Assembly (NCBI GenBank): GCA_902363735.1
Contig: CABJBA010000001.1
Coordinates: 1-64,000 of the forward strand
DNA length: 64,000 bases
DNA from: Clostridiaceae bacterium
GTDB lineage: Bacteria > Bacillota > Clostridia > Lachnospirales > Lachnospiraceae
Reading direction: 5' to 3'
A program made the translations under genes and the position numbers. The notes under the pieces are model-generated. The model ran no database searches, was not told the origin of the DNA, and was given only the letters and a program-made list of their open reading frames with translations. The first letter of the stretch is position 1. Every line of letters starts with the position of its first letter. Positions 38,651-48,067 of this stretch are shown here, piece by piece.

Positions 38651-40249
38651 TCACTTTAAACTGTCCACTGCAGCCCGTTCAACGGAAAGTCCTTTTTTGT
38701 AACGATCCATAAAAACAGCAAAACCCGCTTTATCCTCAAGGTCCGGTTCTATCCTGATTCCCGATTTCCCGTGAAATACTTTTTCTGCCAGATAATGATC
38801 CAAGGACTCTTCTTCATCCTTTCGGATCATATAAGAAGCCAGAAGTGCAGCTCCCCAGGCTCCTCCTTCTCCTGCAGTCTCCATAACAGAGACTGGGACA
38901 CCCATGGCAGCAGCCATGATCCGCTGTCCCACTTCCCTTGTCTTAAAGAGACCGCCATGCCCTAAAAGAACATCCAGTTTAACCCCTTCGTCATCCAGGA
39001 TTTCCATTCCAATCTTTAAAGCTCCTAAAGCCGTATATAAGTGTACTCTCATAAAGTTGGCCAGGCTGAAGCGGCTTTCAGGGGTGCGGATAAACAAAGG
39101 CCGCCCCTCTTCAAAATGGGTAATATGCTCTCCTGAAAGATATCCGTAAGAAAGAAGGCCGCCGCCGTCCTTGTCACCTTCCAGGGCTTTCCGGTAAAGA
39201 TTGGAAAACAAGGTGTTTTTATCGGTTTTTATTCCCATGGTTTCCGCAAATTCACCAAACAGGGATACCCAGGCATTTAAATCCGAAGTGCAGTTGTTGC
39301 AATGAACCATGGCGACCGAATCTCCGGCAGGGGTTGTCACCAGATCAATTTCAGAATAAACTTTTGACAGTTCTTTTTCCAGCACCACCATGGCGAATAC
39401 ACTGGTTCCGGCAGATACATTTCCCGTCCTTCTGGCTACGCTGTTGGTGGCGGTCATTCCCGTTCCTGCATCTCCCTCAGGCGGACACAAGGGAATTCCT
39501 GCCCTTAAATTTCCGCTTACATCAAGAAGCCTTGCTCCATCTTCTGTCAGTGTTCCGGCTTTCTCTCCTGCTGTCAGCACCTGAGGCATAATGTCCCGAA
39601 GCTTCCAGGGCAGATTTTCAGAGACAATCAGTTCGTCAAACAACTCCACCATCCGATCATGATAGTCCTTTGTGCTGCTGTCTATGGGAAACATGCCTGA
39701 GCAGTCTCCGATTCCCAGCACCTTTTTTCCGGTCAGTTTCCAATGGACATATCCTTCCAGAGTGACGAGATAATCAATCTCCGGCACATGTGCCTCTTTG
39801 TTGAGAATGGCCTGGTATAAATGGGCGATGCTCCATCTCTGAGGAATCTGATAGGAAAACAACTCCGTCAGTTTTTCAGAAGCAACCCCTGTCATGGTAT
39901 TTCTCCAGGTTCGGAAAGGAACCAGAATCTCCCCCGTTTTATCAAATGCCATATACCCATGCATCATGGCAGAAAAACAGATGGCACCAACATTTGTCAA
40001 AGTCTCTCCGTACTGCTCTTTTACAGCTTCCGCCATCTTACGGTAGCTGTCCTGTACTCCTTTCCATATATCGGGAATCGAATAGGTCCAGATTCCATCC
40101 ACGTACTGGTTTTCCCATTCATGACTTCCGGAAGCGATGGGTTCATGATTTTCATCCACCAGTACAGCTTTGATCCTGGTAGAGCCCAGCTCCACGCCAA
40201 GGGCAGTCCTGCCTTCCCGTATGGCCTCTGCAATTATATTTTTATCCAT
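38651..40249 (-). CDS. araB: Ribulokinase (FGGY family)
   Basis: A 532-residue FGGY carbohydrate kinase that phosphorylates L-ribulose. The N-terminal phosphate loop [17 protein letters not shown], the segment [14 protein letters not shown] and the C-terminal [23 protein letters not shown] with [13 protein letters not shown] correspond to the ATPase core. Its place between araA and araD decides among FGGY substrates. The start is 35 bases after the araA stop. Confidence 0.94.
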   Translation of the reverse strand: MDKNIIAEAIREGRTALGVELGSTRIKAVLVDENHEPIASGSHEWENQYVDGIWTYSIPDIWKGVQDSYRKMAEAVKEQYGETLTNVGAICFSAMMHGYMAFDKTGEILVPFRTWRNTMTGVASEKLTELFSYQIPQRWSIAHLYQAILNKEAHVPEIDYLVTLEGYVHWKLTGKKVLGIGDCSGMFPIDSSTKDYHDRMVELFDELIVSENLPWKLRDIMPQVLTAGEKAGTLTEDGARLLDVSGNLRAGIPLCPPEGDAGTGMTATNSVARRTGNVSAGTSVFAMVVLEKELSKVYSEIDLVTTPAGDSVAMVHCNNCTSDLNAWVSLFGEFAETMGIKTDKNTLFSNLYRKALEGDKDGGGLLSYGYLSGEHITHFEEGRPLFIRTPESRFSLANFMRVHLYTALGALKIGMEILDDEGVKLDVLLGHGGLFKTREVGQRIMAAAMGVPVSVMETAGEGGAWGAALLASYMIRKDEEESLDHYLAEKVFHGKSGIRIEPDLEDKAGFAVFMDRYKKGLSVERAAVDSLK

Positions 40250-40283
40250 TGAAACCCCCTCCTCTTACCTTTTGATCACCTGA

Positions 40284-41777
40284 TTAACGGAATACTACAG
40301 AATTCCACTTTAATTCATTTTTCAAATCTCTGATGGTTGTATTTTCGTCTATGTAAACAGCTTCAATGCCCATAGCATCAGCCCAGTCTCCCATCTGCTC
40401 TGCTGTCAGATCATAGGAAAATGCTGTGTGATGGGCACCACCGGCCAGAATCCAGCTTTCCGCTCCGGTAGTCAGGTTTGGCTCCGGTGTCCAGAAAGCG
40501 GTCGCAACAGGAAGCTTAGGCATTGAATACTCTGTCTTTTTGCAGTTCACTGTGTTGATAATCAAACGGAAACGGTTGCCCATGTCAATAAGAGAGGTTG
40601 CGATTCCTCTTCCTTCCTTTGCCGTAAATACAAGGCGGGCAGGATCTTCCCTTTGACCCATGGACAGAGGATTTACCTTAATTCCTATTTTCCCATTGGC
40701 AACAGAGGGGCAAACCTCCAGCATATGAGCCTGAAGAATACCTTCTTTTCCCGGAACCAGGTTATAGGTGTAGTCTTCCATAAAAGAAGTACCCTTTGCA
40801 TCCTTAATATCAGCTGTCATGATCTTCATCAGGCGGACCATAGCCGCTGTTTTCCAGTCTCCCTCGCCTCCGAAGCCGTATCCCTTTTCCATCAGGCGCT
40901 GGATTGCAAGACCCGGAAGCTGCTTTAATGCTCCCAAATCTCCGAAATGAGTGACAATGGCCTGATAATTTTTTTCCATTAAGAAACGCTCAAATCCCAG
41001 CTCAATCTGCGCCTGGACAGCCACATGTTTCTTAAATTCCTGAGGGTCTCTTCCCTCCAGCAGGATTTCATATTTGCTGTAATACTCTTCTACCAAAGCC
41101 GAGATATCCCCTGCTGCCACATCACTTACATAAGCCTCAATTTCACTGACCGGATAAGCATCGATCTCCCAGCCAAACTTTATCTGGGCCTCCACTTTAT
41201 CTCCCTCGGTAACTGCAACATTTCTCATGTTATCCGCTATACGGAGGACACGGATATGACTGCTTTCCATGATTCCCACCGCAGTTCTCATCCAGGAACC
41301 TATCCGTTCCTGAACTTGTTGGTCATCCCAAAAGCCTGCAATGACTTTTCTCTCAATTCCCATTCTTGTAACTATATGGCCAAACTCCCTGTCCCCGTGT
41401 GCGGACTGGTTCTCATTCATAAAATCCATGTCAATGGCATCATAAGGAATTTCCTGATTAAACTGGGTATGTAGGTGAAGCAGAGGCTTTCTGTATTCCT
41501 GAAGTCCTAAAATCCAGGATTTGGCTGGAGAAAAAGTGTGCATCCACGTAATAACACCTGCACATTCCTCGTCCCCATTGGCCTGGTTAAACAGACTGCG
41601 GATGGAAACATTATCTATAAGAACCGGCTTTAAAACTACTTCAAAGGAAAGATGACCGCATGCATTGAGCCTCTCTACAATAATCCGGGAATGCTCTGCC
41701 ACATTTCTTAGGCACTCTTCTCCATAAAGGTCTTGTGAACCCGTGGCAAACCAAAATTTGTACGTTTTCTTTTCCAT
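40284..41777 (-). CDS. araA: L-arabinose isomerase
   Basis: A 497-residue enzyme that interconverts L-arabinose and L-ribulose. The opening KFWFATGSQDLYGEE, WMHTFSPAKSWI, the glutamate-rich metal site region (GFGGEGDWKTAA and MEDYTYNL) and the ending FRLIINTV are typical and the length is normal. It is the first gene of the arabinose operon, and an inverted repeat that may bind AraR lies about 80-110 bases upstream. Confidence 0.97.
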   Translation of the reverse strand: MEKKTYKFWFATGSQDLYGEECLRNVAEHSRIIVERLNACGHLSFEVVLKPVLIDNVSIRSLFNQANGDEECAGVITWMHTFSPAKSWILGLQEYRKPLLHLHTQFNQEIPYDAIDMDFMNENQSAHGDREFGHIVTRMGIERKVIAGFWDDQQVQERIGSWMRTAVGIMESSHIRVLRIADNMRNVAVTEGDKVEAQIKFGWEIDAYPVSEIEAYVSDVAAGDISALVEEYYSKYEILLEGRDPQEFKKHVAVQAQIELGFERFLMEKNYQAIVTHFGDLGALKQLPGLAIQRLMEKGYGFGGEGDWKTAAMVRLMKIMTADIKDAKGTSFMEDYTYNLVPGKEGILQAHMLEVCPSVANGKIGIKVNPLSMGQREDPARLVFTAKEGRGIATSLIDMGNRFRLIINTVNCKKTEYSMPKLPVATAFWTPEPNLTTGAESWILAGGAHHTAFSYDLTAEQMGDWADAMGIEAVYIDENTTIRDLKNELKWNSVVFR

Positions 41778-41855
41778 ATTAAATACCCCTCTCTTTTTTA
41801 TGTTTTTGTTAAATTTGTTCCATAGAGTAATTCAACATTCTCTTAATACCAATTT

Positions 41856-41885
41856 ACAACTTGTATGCACCACTGCACAAGTTGT
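41856..41885. promoter_or_regulatory. Candidate AraR operator upstream of araA
   Basis: ACAACTTGT (41856-41864) and ACAAGTTGT (41877-41885) are perfect inverted 9-mers 12 bases apart, and the inner bases extend the symmetry. The half-site resembles the TTGTAC/GTACAA core of Bacillus AraR operators. On the plus strand the repeat is followed by a T-rich tract, so a terminator is an alternative, but no plus-strand gene leads into it. Confidence 0.55.
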
Positions 41886-41957
41886 TTTTATTTATTTTAC
41901 CATAAATAACCAGACAGAGGGGATTATGTTCCTTCAAAACAAATATTTGTGATACAA

Positions 41958-41998
41958 AAGCAAAATGCGTCAGGGACAATCCCCAACGCATTTTATTT
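41958..41998 (-). terminator. Terminator of the DUF1540 gene
   Basis: Minus-strand AAAATGCGT and ACGCATTTT enclose a 15-base loop and are followed by GCTTTT; it lies directly after the DUF1540 stop. Confidence 0.75.
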
Positions 41999-42007
41999 TT
42001 CCTGTCT

Positions 42008-42322
42008 TTATCTGGTCTTGAATGTGGAACATTCCGTGTGGCCTGCTTCCCTGGCTCCGTCTCCTGCAATTCCGATGTGATCTGCTGAACAGTGGCGGTC
42101 TTCGTTATATACGCAGTTGTATGCCTCACAGTCTACCTCAAGCTTGCTTTCCGGAGTCTTAAACACGTTCCGGAAAGAACCATCCTTATTTTCATCAAAG
42201 CTTCCGCAAAATGTATCATAGGAATCCTTTGCCTGGTTTCCTTCTACTATAATAGCAGATTTGCAGCAGCAGCTATCAGAATTATGAATACAGCTTGTAA
42301 CATTACAGTCTAATTTTGTCAT
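42008..42322 (-). CDS. DUF1540 domain protein (two Cys-rich repeats)
   Basis: A 104-residue protein with two copies of the DUF1540 motif: the first about 4-41 (LDCNVTSCIHNSDSCCCKS, ending DTFCGSF) and the second about 62-100 (VDCEAYNCVYNEDRHCSADH, ending HTECSTF). Cysteine spacing suggests metal binding or disulfides. The function of the family is unknown; it is common in clostridia. An AGGAGG site precedes the start. It is monocistronic. Confidence 0.88.
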   Translation of the reverse strand: MTKLDCNVTSCIHNSDSCCCKSAIIVEGNQAKDSYDTFCGSFDENKDGSFRNVFKTPESKLEVDCEAYNCVYNEDRHCSADHIGIAGDGAREAGHTECSTFKTR

Positions 42323-42385
42323 GACCTGTGACCTCCTTTGATTTCTTATAAAATTTGAACTGACCGTTCAGGAGGTAGTGTGCAC

Positions 42386-42428
42386 AAATGGTCAGGAAAA
42401 TATTCTCACGAATACTTCCTGACCATTT
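42386..42428 (-). terminator. Hairpin after thrS
   Basis: Perfect 13-bp arms, AAATGGTCAGGAA (42386-42398) and TTCCTGACCATTT (42416-42428), just downstream of the thrS stop. The U-tract is missing on the minus strand, so efficiency is uncertain. Confidence 0.55.
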
Positions 42429-42445
42429 CAAATTCAGACACAAAT

Positions 42446-44407
42446 TTATTTTGTTTCTTCAGATACATTTACCTTTTTGATTTCCTTTGTACGGATTTCA
42501 CGGCACATATCATCGATAAAATCCTCCAGAGGACGCTGTCCTTCATCGCCGTTAAAGCGGCTGCGGACTGAGACCACACCTTCCTCTTCTTCCTTCTGCC
42601 CTACTACCAGCATGTAAGGAATCTTTGACAGACGGGCTTCCCGAATCTTGTAGCCGATTTTCTCTGCTCTTTCATCAACTGTTGCCAAAATGCCATTTTC
42701 CTTTAACCGGCCTACTACCTTTTGTGCATACTCATGGTACTTTTCAGAAATCGGAAGCACACGGACCTGCTCGGGACATAACCATGTAGGGAATGCGCCC
42801 TCGTATTTCTCAATGAGCCATGCCAACGTTCTCTCATAACAGCCCATGGAGGTTCTGTGAATGATATAAGGACGTTTTTTCGTTCCATCCCGGTCCACAA
42901 AACTCATGTCAAAGCGCTCTGCCAGGAACATATCCAGCTGAATGGTGATCATGGTATCTTCCTTGCCATATACATTTTTAGCCTGAATATCCAGCTTGGG
43001 GCCATAGAAAGCTGCTTCTCCCACTGCTTCCGTATATTCGATTCCGATATGATCCAGAATCTTTCTCATCATATCCTGTACTTCATCCCATGTCTCAGGA
43101 GTTCCCAGATATTTATCTGCTTTGTCAGGATCCCATTTGGACATCTGATAAGTTACATCGCCTTCCAGCCCAAGAGTGGTCAGACAGTATTTTGCCAGAT
43201 CTACACACCCCTTAAACTCTTCTTCTATCTGGTCAGGACGGACAATCAAATGTCCCTCCGAAATGGTAAACTGACGCACACGTGTCAGACCGTGCATCTC
43301 TCCCGAATCCTCATTCCGGAACAGCGTGGAGGTCTCACCGTATCTGCACGGCAAATCACGGTAGGACTTCTGGCTCTGCTTGTAAACGTAATACTGGAAT
43401 GGGCAGGTCATGGGACGAAGCGCAAATACCTCATCATCATGTTCCTCGTCTCCAAGTACAAACATTCCTTCCTTATAATGATCCCAATGGTCGGAAATAA
43501 TGTAAAGATCCTTTTTTGCCATAAGAGGAGTTTTGGTTCTCATATAGCCTCTATTCTCTTCCTCGTCCTCAATCCATCTTTGCATGGTCTGGACAATCTT
43601 GGCCCCCTTGGGCATCAGCAGGGGAAGTCCCTGGCCAATGACATCAACCGTTGCAAAGATTTCCAAATCCCGGCCTAACTTATTGTGATCCCGGTTTTTG
43701 ATGTTTGCAAGGTATTCCAGATATTCATTTAACTCATCCTTTTTGGAAAAAGCAGTTCCATAAACACGTGTCAGCATAGCATTTTTCTCGCTGCCCCTCC
43801 AGTAAGCACCTGAAGAGGAAGTCAGCTTAAATGCCTTGATGGACTTTGTGCTCATCAGATGAGGGCCTGCGCAGAGATCAGTAAAATCCCCCTGGCTGTA
43901 GAAGGAAATTTCCTCTCCTTCCGGCAGATCCTGAATCAGTTCCACCTTATAAGGCTCTCCCTTTTCTTCCATAAATTTAATAGCTTCTTCTCTCGGAAGG
44001 GTGAACCGCTGGATTTTAGCACCTTCCTTTATGATCTTCTTCATTTCGGCCTCAATTTTATCTAAGTCCTCTCTTGAAAAAGAGGGGATATCAAAATCGT
44101 AATAAAAGCCGTTTTCAATAGAAGGCCCGATTGCCAGCTTTGCCTGCGGGTAAAGCTTTTTTACTGCCTGAGCCAGAACATGGCTGGCCGTGTGGCGGTA
44201 AGCCGAAAGACCTGCCTTATCATTAACCGTGAGAATACTTAAGCTGCTGTCTTTATCTACAACGGTTCTTAAATCCACAACGATTCCATCCACTTCACCT
44301 GCACATGCATTTCTGGCCAGGCCTTCGCTTATATCAGAGGCAATGTCAATAACTGACATTGCATGCTCATATTCTTTGACTGAGCCGTCTTTTAATGTAA
44401 TCTTCAT
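42446..44407 (-). CDS. thrS: Threonyl-tRNA synthetase
   Basis: A 653-residue class II synthetase. It has the N-terminal TGS domain, the second additional editing domain (TASHVLAQAVKKLYPQA with YWRGSEKNAMLTRVYG), the catalytic core with motif 2 region PCRYGETSTLFRNEDSGEMHGL and the zinc ligand Cys in RPMTCPFQYY, and the anticodon-binding domain (VRVLPISEKYHEYA). The start has AGGAG eight bases upstream. A T-box leader controls it through uncharged tRNA-Thr. Confidence 0.98.
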   Translation of the reverse strand: MKITLKDGSVKEYEHAMSVIDIASDISEGLARNACAGEVDGIVVDLRTVVDKDSSLSILTVNDKAGLSAYRHTASHVLAQAVKKLYPQAKLAIGPSIENGFYYDFDIPSFSREDLDKIEAEMKKIIKEGAKIQRFTLPREEAIKFMEEKGEPYKVELIQDLPEGEEISFYSQGDFTDLCAGPHLMSTKSIKAFKLTSSSGAYWRGSEKNAMLTRVYGTAFSKKDELNEYLEYLANIKNRDHNKLGRDLEIFATVDVIGQGLPLLMPKGAKIVQTMQRWIEDEEENRGYMRTKTPLMAKKDLYIISDHWDHYKEGMFVLGDEEHDDEVFALRPMTCPFQYYVYKQSQKSYRDLPCRYGETSTLFRNEDSGEMHGLTRVRQFTISEGHLIVRPDQIEEEFKGCVDLAKYCLTTLGLEGDVTYQMSKWDPDKADKYLGTPETWDEVQDMMRKILDHIGIEYTEAVGEAAFYGPKLDIQAKNVYGKEDTMITIQLDMFLAERFDMSFVDRDGTKKRPYIIHRTSMGCYERTLAWLIEKYEGAFPTWLCPEQVRVLPISEKYHEYAQKVVGRLKENGILATVDERAEKIGYKIREARLSKIPYMLVVGQKEEEEGVVSVRSRFNGDEGQRPLEDFIDDMCREIRTKEIKKVNVSEETK

Positions 44408-44429
44408 CTTTTAATCTCCTTTTCTGACA

Positions 44430-44690
44430 AATAAAAAAGTCCCTTTCCATATGCCTCCATATAGAAAGGGACGACTCAACTACAGGAATCGCGGTTCCAC
44501 CCTTGATTGAATGAACGAAAAAACGCTCAAACCACTTCATTGTGATGATAACGGAATCACCGTTCCCCATTAAGGACACTCCGAGCTGGTCTTCTCATAG
44601 CATTCCGGTAAGGCACTTTCACCAAATGGGCCTCTCTCTGAACTTTTCTGATATGATACTGGTCTCATCAACGCTTTCATATTAATTTAT
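44430..44690 (-). ncRNA. T-box riboswitch controlling thrS
   Basis: The T-box core AAGGGTGGAACCGCGATTC is at 44485-44503 on the minus strand. The terminator GTCCCTTTC...GAAAGGGAC with TTTTTT follows at 44433-44472, and the core can form the competing antiterminator. A candidate Thr specifier codon ACC lies at 44588-44590 in the Stem I region. Uncharged tRNA-Thr would allow read-through into thrS. Confidence 0.92.
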
Positions 44691-44696
44691 ACTCAA

Positions 44697-44724
44697 ATTA
44701 TAACACGATGAAATTGTTTGTCAA
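44697..44724 (-). promoter_or_regulatory. Promoter of thrS
   Basis: Perfect TTGACA (44719-44724) and TATAAT (44697-44702) with a 16-bp spacer on the minus strand, just before the T-box leader. Confidence 0.85.
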
Positions 44725-44740
44725 GTAGGCGGTGATTTTT

Positions 44741-45652
44741 TTACAGCAGGATAATCAGAGCAGCTGTAATCGCCACAATACTTATGATAATCGACATGGA
44801 ATTAATGGCACTGGCCATTTCTATATCTCCGTTTAAGGCTCCTGTAAAGGCCGGAGCTACCGAAGATATGGGCCCTAAGGAAACAATGACTAAAGCCTGG
44901 CGTATTTCCAATCCAAAAGGAGTAAGGAAATAAAACCCCAGTGCCATGAGGATGGCAAGTCCGTATCTGGTGGCCAAGATTATAATGATCTGGGCTATTT
45001 TTTCTTTATCCATCCGTATTTCAAAACCAATGCCCAGCATAAGCAGGGCAATGAACCCATTGGCAGCCCCTGCAGTTTCTGCAAAGCTGAGAAGCACTGC
45101 AGGAAGCTTGATCTTTAACATAGCTAAAAGAGTCATGACCACATAAGCATCAAAAGGAACAGAGGAAAACAGCTTCCGCATAATATTTTTCAAAGAGGGC
45201 TTTTCCTCTTCTCCAATCACCATACTGCCCAAGGTATAATTGATTCCAGTGCACATGACGGCATTTCCCGCATCGAAAAGACTTGTGACTGCAAATCCCA
45301 TGGGGCTTAAAAAACTTTGCACAAAGGGCATAGTGAAGTTCCCCACATTATAACCTGACATGTTAATCATGACAAAGGCTCTCGTTTCCTTTGATTTCGA
45401 AAGATTCATCAGATAACCGATGACAATCGTGACCAGGTTGCATAAAAGTCCGGCTGCACACATGACTAACAAAGAATACTCCATCGTAATCTTGCTGAAA
45501 TTAGACACAATGGCTGCCGGAAGTGTGATTTTAATGACTACTTTTGAAAACAAATAAAAATCTTTTGCTCGGAAAAATCCTGCTAGTTTAAGCAAATAAC
45601 CCATTGCAATTATTGCTACAAATGCAACTGCCTTTGCTAATATTGCTGCCAT
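44741..45652 (-). CDS. AEC-family transporter (auxin efflux carrier-like permease)
   Basis: A 303-residue membrane protein with about ten hydrophobic helices in two five-helix halves, as in the AEC/Mem_trans family. Clues are VVIKITLPAAIVSNFSKI near residue 40 and the helix-break SGYNVGNFTMPFVQSF near 95-112. Bacterial members export or import small carboxylates such as malate, but the substrate here is unknown. It lies between ilvE and thrS on the same strand, about 100 bases after ilvE with a GC-rich hairpin between. Confidence 0.88.
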   Translation of the reverse strand: MAAILAKAVAFVAIIAMGYLLKLAGFFRAKDFYLFSKVVIKITLPAAIVSNFSKITMEYSLLVMCAAGLLCNLVTIVIGYLMNLSKSKETRAFVMINMSGYNVGNFTMPFVQSFLSPMGFAVTSLFDAGNAVMCTGINYTLGSMVIGEEEKPSLKNIMRKLFSSVPFDAYVVMTLLAMLKIKLPAVLLSFAETAGAANGFIALLMLGIGFEIRMDKEKIAQIIIILATRYGLAILMALGFYFLTPFGLEIRQALVIVSLGPISSVAPAFTGALNGDIEMASAINSMSIIISIVAITAALIILL

Positions 45653-45715
45653 AGAACGATCTCTTTTCTTTACTGTATTTTATATCTTGAGAAAATCCCC
45701 TGTTTACATCAAAGT

Positions 45716-45745
45716 TCCGGCGGCACCGCAACAGGCACCGCCGGA
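45716..45745 (-). terminator. GC-rich hairpin between ilvE and the AEC gene
   Basis: TCCGGCGGCACC and GGCACCGCCGGA form a stem of about 12 bp (with two wobble pairs on the minus strand) and a 6-base loop after the ilvE stop. A U-tract is lacking. Confidence 0.5.
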
Positions 45746-45756
45746 CATCAATATAT

Positions 45757-46827
45757 TTATTTTACTTCCACTGTCCAGCCTTTTGGCCCTTCTACTGCAC
45801 CAAGTTGGATTCCCGTTATAGTGTCGTAAAGTTTCTGGGTCAGTTCTCCGATCTTACCGCCTCCGATAGGCATTCTGTCATCCTCAAACCGCAGCTCTCC
45901 CACCGGAGAAATAACTGCGGCTGTTCCGGTCCCAAAGCATTCTTCCATGGCTCCTGACTCTGCTGCTGCAACTACCTCATCCACGGAAATCTTTCGTTCT
46001 TCTACCGTCACTCCCCATTCCCTGCAGAGGGCCAGGACAGAATCTCTGGTAACTCCCCGGAGAATGCTTCCGTTTAATTCAGGTGTGACCACAACTCCAT
46101 TGATTTTAAAGAAAATGTTCATAGCTCCCACTTCTTCAATATACTTCCGGTGAACTCCGTCAAGCCATAACACCTGGGAATATCCTTCATCATGTGCCTT
46201 TACCTGAGAGGCCAGGGAAGCCACATAATTTCCGCCTGTCTTAGCCTCTCCGATTCCGCCATTTACAGCTCTGACATATTCGTCCTCAATCCAGATCTTG
46301 ACAGGATCAAGGCCACTGGCGTAGTAAGCACCTACCGGAGACAAAATAATCATAAATTTATAAGTATTAGAAGCCCTCACTCCCAAATATGGATCTGTTG
46401 CGATGACAAAAGGTCTGACATAAAGGGATGTTCCAGGTTTTGTGGGAATCCAGTCCTGATCTGCAGACACCACAGTCTTCAATGCTTCCAAAAACAAATC
46501 CTCCGGAATCTGGGGAATACAAAGACGGCGATTGCTCTTATTGGCACGCTCAATGTTTTTATCCGGACGGAACAGCAGAATACGGCCATCTTCCGCCTTA
46601 TAAGCCTTTAGACCCTCAAACATCTCCTGCCCGTAATGAAATACCATTGCAGAAGGATCCATCTCCAATTTGTGATAAGACACGACTCTGGGATCATACC
46701 AGCCCTTTCCTTCCTCATAGTCCATTTCAAACATGTGATCTGTAAAAATGGTTCCAAATACCAATGGATTATCTTTGCCTGGTTTTTCCTTGGGGCAAGC
46801 GGTTTTTTCAATTCTGATTGTCTGCAT
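45757..46827 (-). CDS. ilvE: Branched-chain amino acid aminotransferase
   Basis: A 356-residue fold-type IV PLP enzyme that transfers amino groups to the 2-oxo acids of Leu, Ile and Val. The PLP lysine is in GGIGEAKTGGNYVASL, and HYGQEMFEGLKAYK and ECFGTGTAAVISPVG are characteristic of the long BCAT type. The start MQTIRIEK has AGGAAGAG six bases upstream; the longer frame to 46923 only translates the repeats of the leader. It has its own promoter (46986-47014) and a leader with two 42-bp direct repeats. Confidence 0.95.
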   Translation of the reverse strand: MQTIRIEKTACPKEKPGKDNPLVFGTIFTDHMFEMDYEEGKGWYDPRVVSYHKLEMDPSAMVFHYGQEMFEGLKAYKAEDGRILLFRPDKNIERANKSNRRLCIPQIPEDLFLEALKTVVSADQDWIPTKPGTSLYVRPFVIATDPYLGVRASNTYKFMIILSPVGAYYASGLDPVKIWIEDEYVRAVNGGIGEAKTGGNYVASLASQVKAHDEGYSQVLWLDGVHRKYIEEVGAMNIFFKINGVVVTPELNGSILRGVTRDSVLALCREWGVTVEERKISVDEVVAAAESGAMEECFGTGTAAVISPVGELRFEDDRMPIGGGKIGELTQKLYDTITGIQLGAVEGPKGWTVEVK

Positions 46828-46841
46828 TATATACTCTTCCT

Positions 46842-46934
46842 TTCCTCTTCCCTGCCCATGTACTTTGGGCATCCGGTATACCCGCAGGGTGCTTCCTCTT
46901 CCCTGCCCATGTACTTTGGGCATCCGGTATACCC
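46842..46934. repeat. Two perfect 42-bp direct repeats in the ilvE leader
   Basis: Copies at 46842-46883 and 46893-46934 are identical and separated by 9 bp (period 51). Each contains the small inverted repeat TGCCCA/TGGGCA around AAGTACA and the palindrome GGTATACC. They lie in the 5' untranslated region of ilvE, between its promoter and ribosome-binding site. Confidence 0.85.
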
Positions 46935-46985
46935 CGGGGGGATTCCCATACTGGCATATCTGTCAGTTTTTATAATTTGTTTATC

Positions 46986-47014
46986 ATTATGGTCCAAAAA
47001 GCTTCTGCTGTCAA
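46986..47014 (-). promoter_or_regulatory. Promoter of ilvE
   Basis: TTGACA (47009-47014), 17 bp, CATAAT (46986-46991) on the minus strand, just downstream of the formamidase stop. It implies a leader of about 150 nt that includes both 42-bp repeats. Confidence 0.7.
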
Positions 47015-47030
47015 GAAATTTCAGTCCGTT

Positions 47031-47942
47031 TTACTCTGCCGAAATGGAATCAAAACCATAACTCTGAGTTATATACCGGGGAAATTCCATTCTCACTGTC
47101 TTCAGAGGATTCACTGTCTGGCAAATCGCCAGGTCTCCCGCTATAGTCAAAAGCATGCCTGCATCCTCATTACTCATGCCCGCTTTTTCTTTTATAAAGT
47201 CAAACATCTGCCTGGTGGCTGCCCGCCAGGCCTCTTCAACACTCTCCCTGGAAGCAATGGTAATCAGCCTGTCTTCTGTTTCAATCATGGGATAGGGAAC
47301 ACAGTTTTTGTTTCTGACCACCTCCACCAAAACCGTGGCGCGCCCCTCAATCTCCAATCCGCAATCCTCCACCTCTCCGTCGCCCATCACTCCATGGAAA
47401 TCCCCCATAGATAAAAGAGCTCCTTCCACAAATACAGGCAGATAAAGGACAACCCCCTTTCTGATCTGGGTGCAGTCCATATTTCCGCCGTGGTCCATAG
47501 GAGTGATGGTGGAAACACCCTCTCCTTCAGGAGCTACACCAATGACCCCGATCATAGGCTTTACCGGGATCCTTAGTTTTTCATTATACAGGGCAAATCC
47601 GTCTTTTACAGGAACCCTCTTTAATACTTTATAAGGAAATTCTTCCTTTTCACTTCCGCTTCCCGGCCCCAGCATAACAATACCTACAGGACCCATTTCA
47701 ATATCCAGAATTTTGATCTTTAACATGTCTCCCGGCATTGCTCCTTCCACGTAAAGAGGGCCTGTTGCCGGATTTCCAGGTTTTCTCACCACATTTTCAA
47801 AAGTGGATTCCTCAGGCAAAAACTGGTTGGTAAAGCAGTCATAAGTTTCAAATACAACCGTCTCTCCCGATTTTATGCTGTCACAGGGTGGATTCTCCTT
47901 TGAAAGGATATTTGTAATATTATTTCTGGTTATGGTTTTCAT
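47031..47942 (-). CDS. Acetamidase/formamidase family protein
   Basis: A 303-residue member of the FmdA_AmdA family, which hydrolyses formamide or short amides to the acid and ammonia. Family text includes SGETVVFETYDCF, GPLYVEGAMPGDML, HGGNMDCTQIRKGVVLYLPVFVEGALLSMGDFHGVMGDGE and GRATVLVEV; the acidic and His residues in these segments form the metal site. The start MKTITRNN has AGAGG nine bases upstream; a longer frame to 48089 would translate a hairpin. It follows the galactarate-dehydratase-like gene. Its amide substrate is unknown. Confidence 0.9.
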   Translation of the reverse strand: MKTITRNNITNILSKENPPCDSIKSGETVVFETYDCFTNQFLPEESTFENVVRKPGNPATGPLYVEGAMPGDMLKIKILDIEMGPVGIVMLGPGSGSEKEEFPYKVLKRVPVKDGFALYNEKLRIPVKPMIGVIGVAPEGEGVSTITPMDHGGNMDCTQIRKGVVLYLPVFVEGALLSMGDFHGVMGDGEVEDCGLEIEGRATVLVEVVRNKNCVPYPMIETEDRLITIASRESVEEAWRAATRQMFDFIKEKAGMSNEDAGMLLTIAGDLAICQTVNPLKTVRMEFPRYITQSYGFDSISAE

Positions 47943-48067
47943 TGATCTATACCTCTTGTTTCTTTCGTCTGTTCTTTTTCTGCCAAGTACCTGCCATACA
48001 CAATCTTTATTTATCATACCATTATCATTCTTTTTTTGCATCCCCTTTTTCACTCTTCCTAAAATCA

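Noticed and set aside
41856..41905. Inverted repeat before araA as a plus-strand terminator
   Set aside because: Although a T-rich tract follows on the plus strand, no plus-strand gene runs into it, and its position before araA with AraR-like half-sites fits an operator better. It remains possible.
46828..46923. N-terminal extension of IlvE with two MPKVHGQGRG repeats
   Set aside because: It is only the translation of the 42-bp direct repeats in the leader. The start at 46827 has a ribosome-binding site and gives the normal family length.
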